A stretch of DNA of 45,915 bases from NCBI GenBank assembly GCA_010692635.1, contig JAAHGL010000006.1, positions 64,786 through 110,700 on the forward strand, read 5' to 3'. Numbering within the stretch: position 1 is the first letter of the stretch; every line of letters starts with the position of its first letter. A program made the translations under genes and the position numbers. Source of the DNA: Symploca sp. SIO2C1 (GTDB lineage Bacteria; Cyanobacteriota; Cyanobacteriia; Cyanobacteriales; Coleofasciculaceae). The notes beneath the pieces were generated by a model. The model was not told the origin of the DNA. It worked only from the letters and a program-made list of their open reading frames with translations, and made no database searches. Below are positions 15,591-24,100 of this stretch, piece after piece.

Positions 15591-16643
15591 ATGAAACAAT
15601 TTGCTTTAAGTGTAGTCTTAGCTAGCTTCTTGGTGAGTATAAGTGCCTGCCAAAGCACACCGCCAGAAACCACAGAATCAACTGAAAGCACTCAAACCAC
15701 ACTACCGGGTCAAGGAGTCACTACCCGTTCTGCCCATAGTACCGTGTCAGAAGAGCATTTCCAAACTGAGATTGTCAATCTTGGTTTAGAAAAACTCGGT
15801 TATCAAGTAGCGAAACCCCAAGAAGCTGACTACGCAGCGATTTACCTAGGTGTAGCTAATGGTGAACTAGATTATACCGCTATTAACTATGACAAAAGCC
15901 ACGCGCCCATCTTGAAAAATAGCGGTGGTGCAGACAAACTCGAGCCAGTGGGAGTTATTACTGATGGTTACATACACGGGTATCAAATCAATAAAAAAGT
16001 AGCTGATAAGTATCAGATTACTAACATTGAACAACTCAAAGACCCCAAAATTGCTCAACTATTTGACTCAGATGGTGATGGGAAAGCTAATTTAGTTGGT
16101 TGTAATCCCGGTTGGGGTTGTGAGTTGAGCATCGAACATCAACTCAAAGCTTACGGACTCGAAGATACTGTTGAATATGACAAAGGGCAATACTTCGCTC
16201 TAATTGCAGATCTGATTACTCGCTATGAACAAGGAGAAAATGTTCTCTACGTTGCCTTTAATTCTCTCTGGATCGCTACAGTATTAAAATTGGATGAAGA
16301 TGTCATCTGGTTAGAAGTTCCCTTTACCTCTTTACCAGAAAAACAGGGGAAATTGACTGCCAAAGATACATCTTTGGATGGGGAAAATCTCGGCTTCCCT
16401 AGAGATAAACAGCGAATTATCGCTAACAAGGAATTTTTGGCTGCTAATCCCGCTGCCAAGCGTTGGTTTGAACTAGTGAAAATTCCGATTGAAGATATGA
16501 GCAGCCAAAGCCTACGCATCAAAGACGGTGAAGATAGCCCCCAAGATATCCGTCGTCATGCCGAAGAATGGGTTGAGCAAAATCAAGAATTGTTTGATGG
16601 TTGGATAAAAGAAGCAAGAGCTTTTGTGAGTAATGAGTCATAA
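15591..16643 (+). CDS. Glycine betaine/proline-type ABC transporter substrate-binding lipoprotein (ProX-like)
   Basis: 350 residues. The N-terminus MKQFALSVVLASFLVSISAC contains a lipobox, so the protein should be a lipoprotein. After a Thr/Ser-rich spacer comes the OpuAC/ProX fold: FQTEIVNLGLEKLGYQVAKP, then YAAIYLGVANGELDYTAINY, GVITDGYIHGYQINKK, GCNPGWGCELSIEHQL, and the C-terminal RRHAEEWVEQNQELFDGWI typical of the family. It would bind a quaternary amine or proline for osmoprotection. No ATPase or permease gene (ProV/ProW) is adjacent, so it is an orphan binding protein or works with a transporter elsewhere. A porin gene follows 107 bp downstream. Confidence 0.88.
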   Translation: MKQFALSVVLASFLVSISACQSTPPETTESTESTQTTLPGQGVTTRSAHSTVSEEHFQTEIVNLGLEKLGYQVAKPQEADYAAIYLGVANGELDYTAINYDKSHAPILKNSGGADKLEPVGVITDGYIHGYQINKKVADKYQITNIEQLKDPKIAQLFDSDGDGKANLVGCNPGWGCELSIEHQLKAYGLEDTVEYDKGQYFALIADLITRYEQGENVLYVAFNSLWIATVLKLDEDVIWLEVPFTSLPEKQGKLTAKDTSLDGENLGFPRDKQRIIANKEFLAANPAAKRWFELVKIPIEDMSSQSLRIKDGEDSPQDIRRHAEEWVEQNQELFDGWIKEARAFVSNES

Positions 16644-16750
16644 GTAATGAGTAAAAAATAATTCAAAGTCCTCCAGAATTGGGGGATTTAGGGGGACAAA
16701 TACGCACTTTTTTTGTCAACCCATTTAACTTAGTACAATGTCAGAAAATC

Positions 16751-18457
16751 ATGAATAAATTGGGTGTATTTGATCTACCATTGCTCCTTGGTTCAGCAAT
16801 ACTAGGTAGTAATTTTGGGGTACTCTCTCCAGCTTGGGGGCAAGTAAATCCTGTTTCTACTACTCTCACAGAGACTGACACAACTTTCAATTCTTCAGAA
16901 GATATTCTAGAGCTCAATCGAGATTATGAGCTTTTATCCGAGCTCCAACAATATAGTCAAACAGAATCAGATCCTGCTGTTGAGTCATTTCCTCGGGTTG
17001 ATAGTCTACAAGATGTCACCCCTGAAGATTGGGCTTATGACGCACTGCTTACATTAGTGAATAACTATCGTTGCCTTGCTGGTGATGAGGACGATACTTG
17101 GAGGGGAAATAGCAGCCTAACCCGTTATGAATTCGCTGCCGCTTTAAGCAGCTGTTTGGAGAAAGTTGAAACTTTAATTGCTGCTAATTTAAACTTAGCG
17201 ACGGAAGAAGATTTAGCAAGTATAGAACGACTAATCAAAGAATTTGACGCCGAGCTTGCAACCGTCAAAAATAACGTGAGTGATCTAGAAGAGCGAACCG
17301 CTTTTGTGGAAAATCATAACTTTTCCACCACCACTACGATGCGGGGACGAGTACGCTTTGATTTTAATTATATCTTGGGCGGTCGTAAAGCTGTTCCTTC
17401 TGGGCAAACTCCAACAGAAGACTTGGATGTTGTTCCTCACTTTACTGATGAAGTACGATTAAACTTAAATACCAGTTTTACCGGTAAAGACCAGTTGCTT
17501 GTTCGACTTGAAGCAGGAAATAATACTGGATTGAGTACTGCCCTAACAGGCACAGGAATGACCTTTCTCAGCAATGCTTTCAATAGTTCAGACAATGATC
17601 TGAGGCTAAAAAAGCTTTTTTATCGCTTTCCTTTAGGCGATCGTGGTTCGGCTTATCTAGCAACAGTATTCCAGACAGCTAGCGATTTTGTCCCTACTCT
17701 TAATCTTGCCTGGTCTATTTCTCTATTTGGTTTTAACAACCCGATCTATGATATCGGTTTTGGTGCTGGTGGAGGAGCATACTACCAATTTAGTGATCTA
17801 ATCGGAGCTGGATTGTCTTATTATGCTGGTTCTACTAACAGTCCAGAGTCAGGTAAAGGATTGTTCAACGGTGATTTTGCAGCTTTGAGTCAAATAACCT
17901 TGACACCATCAGAGCGCTGGAGTTTGGCTCTCACCTATGCTCATTACTACTCTCCTGAACCAGTTTTAACCAACAATCTTACTAGCTTTCTTGGCTCTCA
18001 ATTCGCTCAATTTCCTTTCGGGAGTTCTACTGCAACTAGTAGTGACAATTTTAACATCGCCGCTTCCTATAAAGTTAGCGATCGCTTACGACTAGCAAGT
18101 TGGATTGGTTATAGTCATGCTGTTGCTCAATCTTCTCCCTTGATCAATGGTTTGAATGGCTTTGAAGGTTCAGATGCAGATATTTGGACTTGGGCTGTAA
18201 CAGCCTCATACAATGATTTGGGTAAACTTGGTAGCAATTTGAGTTTTATTTTCGGTATGCCCCCCAAATTAACTAACAACGATATTACTGGACGGGAAGA
18301 CCGGGATACCTCTTATCATCTTGAACTTTCCTATCGATACCCCATCACTGACCGCATCTGGATTACTTCTGGAGGTTTTCTCATTTTTAACCCAGAGCAT
18401 AATGCAGAAAATGATCATATTTGGGTTGGATTAATTAGACTTCAACTTGATATATGA
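16751..18457 (+). CDS. SLH-domain OprB-type porin
   Basis: 568 residues from ATG 16751 (MNKLGVFDLPLLLGSAILGS, a signal peptide; likely cut after SPAWGQ). An SLH domain follows (LQDVTPEDWAYDALLTLVNN, then GNSSLTRYEFAAALSSCLEK), then a coiled coil (ASIERLIKEFDAELATVKNN) ending ERTAFVENHNFSTTTTMRGR, the standard junction to the OprB beta-barrel. Many alternating strands ending in aromatic residues and a final aromatic-hydrophobic strand (HIWVGLIRLQLDI) fit an outer-membrane porin. Cyanobacterial members serve small-solute or iron uptake and anchor the outer membrane to peptidoglycan through SLH. The gene lies in a pair with the ProX-like gene. A long upstream in-frame extension is possible but lacks signal-peptide character. 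Confidence 0.93.
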   Translation: MNKLGVFDLPLLLGSAILGSNFGVLSPAWGQVNPVSTTLTETDTTFNSSEDILELNRDYELLSELQQYSQTESDPAVESFPRVDSLQDVTPEDWAYDALLTLVNNYRCLAGDEDDTWRGNSSLTRYEFAAALSSCLEKVETLIAANLNLATEEDLASIERLIKEFDAELATVKNNVSDLEERTAFVENHNFSTTTTMRGRVRFDFNYILGGRKAVPSGQTPTEDLDVVPHFTDEVRLNLNTSFTGKDQLLVRLEAGNNTGLSTALTGTGMTFLSNAFNSSDNDLRLKKLFYRFPLGDRGSAYLATVFQTASDFVPTLNLAWSISLFGFNNPIYDIGFGAGGGAYYQFSDLIGAGLSYYAGSTNSPESGKGLFNGDFAALSQITLTPSERWSLALTYAHYYSPEPVLTNNLTSFLGSQFAQFPFGSSTATSSDNFNIAASYKVSDRLRLASWIGYSHAVAQSSPLINGLNGFEGSDADIWTWAVTASYNDLGKLGSNLSFIFGMPPKLTNNDITGREDRDTSYHLELSYRYPITDRIWITSGGFLIFNPEHNAENDHIWVGLIRLQLDI

Positions 18458-18501
18458 GGTAAAAGCCAAGAGCAACAGAGCGAGAAGCAGACTTTGCATA
18501 A

Positions 18502-18535
18502 GTTTATTAGTTTTTATATGAGTTTTATGAGTTGT
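18502..18535. repeat. 34-bp direct repeat, right copy
   Basis: Identical to 15463-15496 over 34 bp, and begins 45 bp after the porin stop codon. See the left copy. Confidence 0.75.
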
Positions 18536-18627
18536 TATTTTTCTCGCTCTGAGGGAATATAATTCTACGCAGTCTTGAAGTATCTGGGAAGAAAAGCGAT
18601 CGCTTCCTTAACAGAAGCAATAAATTA

Positions 18628-18750
18628 GGCGACTTATCAATACTGCTCGGATAAGCCCTAATCCCTCTTCCCCAGCTCCCTCAGCTCCCCCAGCTCCCCC
18701 AGCTTTTTAACCGATAATTTCTCTTAACCGAGCAGTATTGGGCGACTTAT
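18628..18750. mobile_element. MITE with 13-bp inverted ends and 10-bp target duplication
   Basis: A 103-bp element (18638-18740) ends in CAATACTGCTCGG and its exact reverse complement, with a further imperfect ATAAG/TTAAG match inside. It is flanked on both sides by GGCGACTTAT (18628-18637 and 18741-18750), a perfect 10-bp direct repeat that marks a transposition event. The interior is an AGCTCCC(T/C)C tandem array (18673-18704). It has no coding capacity. It lies about 105 bp before the amidohydrolase start and may affect its promoter. Confidence 0.85.
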
Positions 18751-18856
18751 TTGGTTCCAGTTCAGACTTTTAGTCCGTCTAAATTGGGGGATTTGGGCTT
18801 CTTCCCACTGCGTAAGCTTGCATGATCACCAAAAACAACAGATTGATTGCCAGATT

Positions 18857-19948
18857 ATGCTCAAAGGATATTCGATTATCGATGCCGATTCCCATGTGAT
18901 TGAACCTCGAACTATGTGGAGGGAATATCTCGAACCGGAATTTTTAAGCTATGCTCCCTCAGCCGAGATGAAAATTCAAGGGGAAGAGATTGTGGAAAAG
19001 GTGTCCCCGCGAGTTCGAGATAATGGCAATCAGCAAATGATGCAAGCTCACCCCAATGCTTATTTCCAAGGCTACAATGTCGAGTCTCACCTGCAAGAGA
19101 TGGTGCAGATGGGGATTGATCTGGCATTTCTTTATCCCACCTATGGATTGTGGCTGTGGGCGGTTGATACTATGCAACCGGCAGTGGCAGGAGCTTTTAC
19201 TGATGCTTATAACCGTTGGCTAAAGGATTTTTGCAGCTACCAGCCTGATAAGTTACAGGGAGTAGGAGCAATTAATCTGCACGCGCCAGAGTCAATGGTA
19301 GCTCAGTTACAACAGATTGCTGATTTTGGTTGGAGAGCAGTGTTTTTGCGCCCTAACCCAGTAAAGGGAAGATTGTTGAGCGACTCTGCTTACGAGCCTT
19401 TTTGGACAGAATGTGAGCAACTGGGTATAGCAGTCGGCATTCATGAAGGCACTCACAGCCGTTTACCAACTACTGGTACCCAAAGGTTCAACACCCGCTT
19501 TGCAACCCACGCTTGTTCCCATCCCATGGAACAGATGATGGCTTTACTCGCCTTGATTGAAGGAGGAGTTTTAGAGCGCCATCCCCAGCTTAAAGTAGCT
19601 TTTCTGGAGTCCGGTTGTGGCTGGCTTCCTTACTGGTTGTGGCGACTAGATGAAGAGTATGAAAATTTACATTGGGAGGTAAAAGATAATGTCAGAATGA
19701 AGCCTTCAGAATATTTTCATCGCCAGTGTTTTATTAGCATTGAGCCTTCAGAACCTTACTTGGCTCAGGTGATTGAACACATTGGTACGGATAACATTAT
19801 CTTCGGTTCGGACTATCCCCATATGGATCACAAGCCGAATATTGTTGCAGAAATGGTCAAGCTTGAGGAAACTTTCTCTCAAGAAACTGTGCAAAAAGTT
19901 CTTTGGGATAATCCTCGCCGTTTTTACAACTTATCTGAAATTGAGTAA
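18857..19948 (+). CDS. Amidohydrolase-2 family metal-dependent hydrolase/decarboxylase
   Basis: 363 residues from ATG 18857 (MLKGYSIIDADSHVIEP). The frame is open 13 codons upstream to a TTG. This is the ACMSD-like TIM-barrel family: the first metal motif is D11-x-H13, a central His is in VGIHEGTH (H196), GCGWLPYWLWRLDEEYE is typical, and the catalytic Asp is in FGSDYPHMD (D319). Length is normal for the family. Members decarboxylate or hydrolyse aromatic or carboxylated small molecules; the substrate is unknown. It is followed after 18 bp by a gene of unknown function with a strong ribosome-binding site, so the two are likely co-transcribed. Confidence 0.85.
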   Translation: MLKGYSIIDADSHVIEPRTMWREYLEPEFLSYAPSAEMKIQGEEIVEKVSPRVRDNGNQQMMQAHPNAYFQGYNVESHLQEMVQMGIDLAFLYPTYGLWLWAVDTMQPAVAGAFTDAYNRWLKDFCSYQPDKLQGVGAINLHAPESMVAQLQQIADFGWRAVFLRPNPVKGRLLSDSAYEPFWTECEQLGIAVGIHEGTHSRLPTTGTQRFNTRFATHACSHPMEQMMALLALIEGGVLERHPQLKVAFLESGCGWLPYWLWRLDEEYENLHWEVKDNVRMKPSEYFHRQCFISIEPSEPYLAQVIEHIGTDNIIFGSDYPHMDHKPNIVAEMVKLEETFSQETVQKVLWDNPRRFYNLSEIE

Positions 19949-19966
19949 AAGACAAAGGAGGAAGAT

Positions 19967-21040
19967 ATGGATCCACTAGGTCGTAATGCAGAGCCACTCA
20001 ACTCAGGACAGTGGTATAAACCAAGTACCTATTACCAGATATTATTGGTAGAGCCTTCTGCTGGAAAACTCAAAAAAAGAGTAAATCAACATATCTATAC
20101 ATCAGTATTAGCCAGGAAAAGAGGGGCAGGAGATTCTACTCAGCCACAAGAAGCTAGTTTCGATGAATTTGAACTTGATCAGGAGACACAAAAGGATCTA
20201 CAAGATTATCCCAGAAAAGGTCATAAAAGCTTACTATCTTCATATTTGCCATCTTCAGGAATCATTTTTCCAGATGGTTTTATCAACGCATTACTCGATG
20301 CTCAGTCTAGCAAACTTGAACAAACTGAGCTAGGTAATTTTTATGAATCAATTCACGGTATATTACATGGTCGCAAACTATCGCAGTTGATTGCTAAAAC
20401 TTGGTCGAGTTATTTGCAAGCTAAACAAACTGGGGACTATGAGCATTTTACTGCTGGTAATTGGGATCAAATTGAAGACTCTAATATTTTAGAGGGCCTC
20501 ATCGCCAGAGAAATTTTCCTTTTTGCTGGGGGAGATTCTCCTGACAAACCCACCCCTGAAGATATCAACATTTACAACCCACTAAAGCCTAGAGAAGAGC
20601 CAAGTGATGAAGGAGCAAGGTTGTTAATTTTGCCTACCAGTATAGCTTGGAAAGGAATTGCATTGTCGCTCTTGTCTTCAGGGCAGGCATATTATCTCAA
20701 TCAAAAAGAAAATAAATATCACCAAATTGCCCAGCCCATTCTCAGTACAGGTGAAATAGTCCTTAAGTATAGTTTACAGTCAGAGTGGGATATATTTGAA
20801 GGACAATTCAAGGAAATAATTACCAACCAAAAACCACCTTGGATGGTATTTCACGTTTCCATACCGTATCCTCCCATACCTTCTGCAGAACAGCTAGATC
20901 CAGAGGATATTAAAAAATGGGCAGAGGCAGCAGATGAAGGTGGAGATTTTCCTTTTTATAAAAAGGAAGGCGGAAAATTTTTGGTAGATGTGGACTATTT
21001 TCGCTCTCCTTATCCCTATATACCGCTAACTACAAGTTAG
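19967..21040 (+). CDS. Unknown 357-residue protein, co-transcribed with the amidohydrolase
   Basis: The start ATG has AAGGAGG 5 nt upstream (19955-19961), a strong ribosome-binding site. There is no signal peptide or membrane segment, so it is probably soluble. Features: an N-terminal QWYKPSTYYQILLVEPSAGK, an acidic middle, LLSSYLPSSGIIFPDGFINA near 85, LLILPTSIAWKGIALSLLSS near 224, and a Pro/Tyr-rich end (VDYFRSPYPYIPLTTS). I find no nucleotide-binding or catalytic motif. Coupling to the amidohydrolase suggests a shared pathway or partner role. I do not recognise the family. Confidence 0.65.
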   Translation: MDPLGRNAEPLNSGQWYKPSTYYQILLVEPSAGKLKKRVNQHIYTSVLARKRGAGDSTQPQEASFDEFELDQETQKDLQDYPRKGHKSLLSSYLPSSGIIFPDGFINALLDAQSSKLEQTELGNFYESIHGILHGRKLSQLIAKTWSSYLQAKQTGDYEHFTAGNWDQIEDSNILEGLIAREIFLFAGGDSPDKPTPEDINIYNPLKPREEPSDEGARLLILPTSIAWKGIALSLLSSGQAYYLNQKENKYHQIAQPILSTGEIVLKYSLQSEWDIFEGQFKEIITNQKPPWMVFHVSIPYPPIPSAEQLDPEDIKKWAEAADEGGDFPFYKKEGGKFLVDVDYFRSPYPYIPLTTS

Positions 21041-21153
21041 AAAGATCGGTTGAGACACTCTACGATTGATATTTGCAAGTAGATGTCACCTCCAAACCAT
21101 TACCCATTCAGCGAAGCTTTAGGCTGTCCTTAAAATTTAGGCACCATGATAGG

Positions 21154-21192
21154 ATCCTGGAAAGTCTGTAGAAAGAAAGGTTCCAGGATTTT
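21154..21192 (+). promoter_or_regulatory. Leader hairpin that hides the kinase ribosome-binding site
   Basis: ATCCTGGAA (21154-21162) pairs perfectly with TTCCAGGAT (21181-21189), followed by TTT. The right arm contains AGGA, the only plausible Shine-Dalgarno for the GTG start at 21196 (7-nt spacing). The element could be a terminator for the preceding gene, an attenuator, or a translational switch for the kinase. Confidence 0.55.
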
Positions 21193-21195
21193 GTC

Positions 21196-24100
21196 GTGCC
21201 TGATATGGATCGTAAGCCAGAAAATAATCAAACAGGTTATCAGATTAGCCAAAAAATCTACGAAAGTGCTAATTCCTTAGTCTATCGAGCAATTCTTCAG
21301 CCTGACAACCAACCAATTATTCTGAAGATTCTTAAAGAAAACTACCCCACTCCCTCAGAATTGACTCGATACAAGCTCGAATATGAAATTACTCGCTCTC
21401 TAAATAACGATGGAGTGATCAAAACCTACGATTTGCAGCGATATGAAAATAGTCTGGTAATGCTCTTAGAGGACTTTGGCGGTGAATCTTTAAAATCGTT
21501 AATATGCGATCGCATATTTACTCTCAAAGAATTTCTCTTGATTGCTATCAAAACTACTGAGAGTTTAGCTGCCATTCACGCTGCCAATATTATCCACAAA
21601 GATATTAACCCCTCTAATATCATTTATAACCCAGAAACCGAACAACTCAAAATAATTGATTTCGGTCTTTCCACTCGTTTATCGCGAGAAAATCAGACAG
21701 TTGGTAATCTCGAGCGATTAGAAGGAACTTTAGCTTATATTGCTCCAGAACAAACAGGAAGAATGAACCGAGGGATAGATTACCGTAGCGATTTTTATTC
21801 CTTGGGTGCAAGTTTCTACGAGTTACTCACTAATAAACTGCCTTTTGCAGCTACTGACTCTATCGAATTAGTTCATTGTCATATTGCCCAAAAACCTATT
21901 CCTCTGCATGAACTTGTAGAAACGTTAAGTTTAACCTCTCAATTAATACCTAAAGCTGTTTCAGATATTGTCATGAAATTGTTGGCAAAAACCCCAGAAG
22001 AACGATACCAAAGTGCTTGGGGAATCAAAGCTGATTTGGAAACCTGTCTTACTCAGTTACAGAATTTAGGGCAAATTAACCCATTTTCTTTAGCAACTCA
22101 GGATATTGGCGATCGCTTTGTCATTCCGGAAAAGCTTTATGGTAGGGAAAAAGAAATCACTCAACTATTAACCACTTTTGAGCGAGTAGCGAACCCTTCT
22201 CAAGGGCAGGGGGGCGAAATGATGCTAGTTTCTGGTTATTCAGGAATTGGCAAATCTGCCTTGGTTAATGAAATTCACAAACCTATATTACGTCAGCGAG
22301 GCTACTTTATTAAGGGAAAATTCGACCAGTTGCAGCGAGATATTCCCTATGCGGCAATTACTTTAGCCTTTCAAGATTTAATACGACAGTTACTTACCGA
22401 AACTGAAGCGACACTACAAACTTGGAAACAGCAACTTTTAAAAGTGTTGGAGCCGAATGCTCAGGTTATCATTGATGTAATTCCAGAATTAGAGCAGATT
22501 ATCGGTAAACAGCCACCAGTCGAACAATTAGAAGCAACTGAAGCTCAAAATAGATTTAACTTATTCTTCCAAAGATTTGTTGGTATTTTTTGTAAAAAAG
22601 AACACCCCTTAGTTATCTTCCTCGATGATCTACAGTGGGCAGATTTAGCTTCCTTGAAATTAATTGAGCTATTAATAACAGATTCTGACAGCAAATATTT
22701 ATTGTTCATAGGAGCCTATCGAGATAATGAAGTTGATGTAACTCATCCTTTAATGCAGACCTTAGAGCCAATTAAAAAAGAAGGTGCTAGGGTAAATAAT
22801 ATCTCGCTCCAACCCTTGGCAGTCAAATACATCAACCAATTAATTGCTGATACTTTAAATTGTTCTACAAACAAATCCAAATCCCTGGCAGAGTTAGTCA
22901 ATAACAAAACTCAAGGTAATCCTTTTTTCTTAACTCAACTGCTCCAATCTCTGCACAGAGACAAGTTTTTATCATTTAACCACCATAAAAAATATTGGCG
23001 CTGGAATATTAAAGAAATCGAAAGAGTAGGCATAACTGATAATGTCGTTGACTTAACTATCGCTAAGATTACCAAGCTGGATGAAAAAACTCAGAAGATT
23101 TTGCAATTAGCAGCTTGTATTGGCAACCAATTTAATTTAGCAGTTCTCTCTGTAGTTAATAATAAATCTCAAATAGCTACAGCTAGAGAACTGCAACCAG
23201 CACTAGAATCAGGTTTAATTATACCCCTGAGTAATGACTATAAAATACCGCTACTTTGGAATCAGGAAGAAATATCAAGGGATACTTCAGAAATATCCCC
23301 TGCTTTTATTCCCAAAATACCTCAATATATCCCCTACAAATTTTTGCACGATAGAGTTCAGCAAGCTGCTTATGCTCTGATTGCAGAAGATGAGAAAAAA
23401 TTCGTTCATTTGCAAGTTGGTCGTCTTCTTCTAGAGGAGACTAAAGAAGATGATTTAGAATCAAATATTTTTGAGATTGTTAACCAACTTAACGAAGGAC
23501 GTCAATTAATTAACCAGCTTTCAGAAAGAGAGAATTTAGCAAAATTAAATCTTCAAGCTGGTAAAAAAGCAAAAGCCTCAACAGCTTATCAAGTAGCTCT
23601 TCAATATGTAGAAAATAGCCTAAGTTTGTTAGAAGCAAAGAGCTGGAAAAAACAGTATAATCTAACCCTAGAATCACATTTGCAAACCTTAGAACTACTT
23701 TGTTTAAATACCCAGTTCACTAGAGTTGAAAATATTGCTAACACTATACTAGAAAAAAGTCATAATATTCTTGAACAAGCTAAAGTTTATCAACTCAAAA
23801 TATCTTACTATTATACTATATTTCAATCTCAAAAAGCAATAGATACTGGTTTTAAGATTTTAGCAAAACTAGGAATAAATATTTCAGACAAAGCCATCAG
23901 TATAGATGAAAGAATTGAACAACAGCAAGAATATATTAAATCATTCTTGAAAGATAAACAAATTGAACATTTAGCCAATTTACCGATAATAACTGACCAG
24001 TATAAACTAGCAACAATACAAATCTTACAACAAATAATGACAGCTGCACACACAACACAGTTTTCCTTATTTGTTGAGGTGGTATTAGCCCAAATTAACT

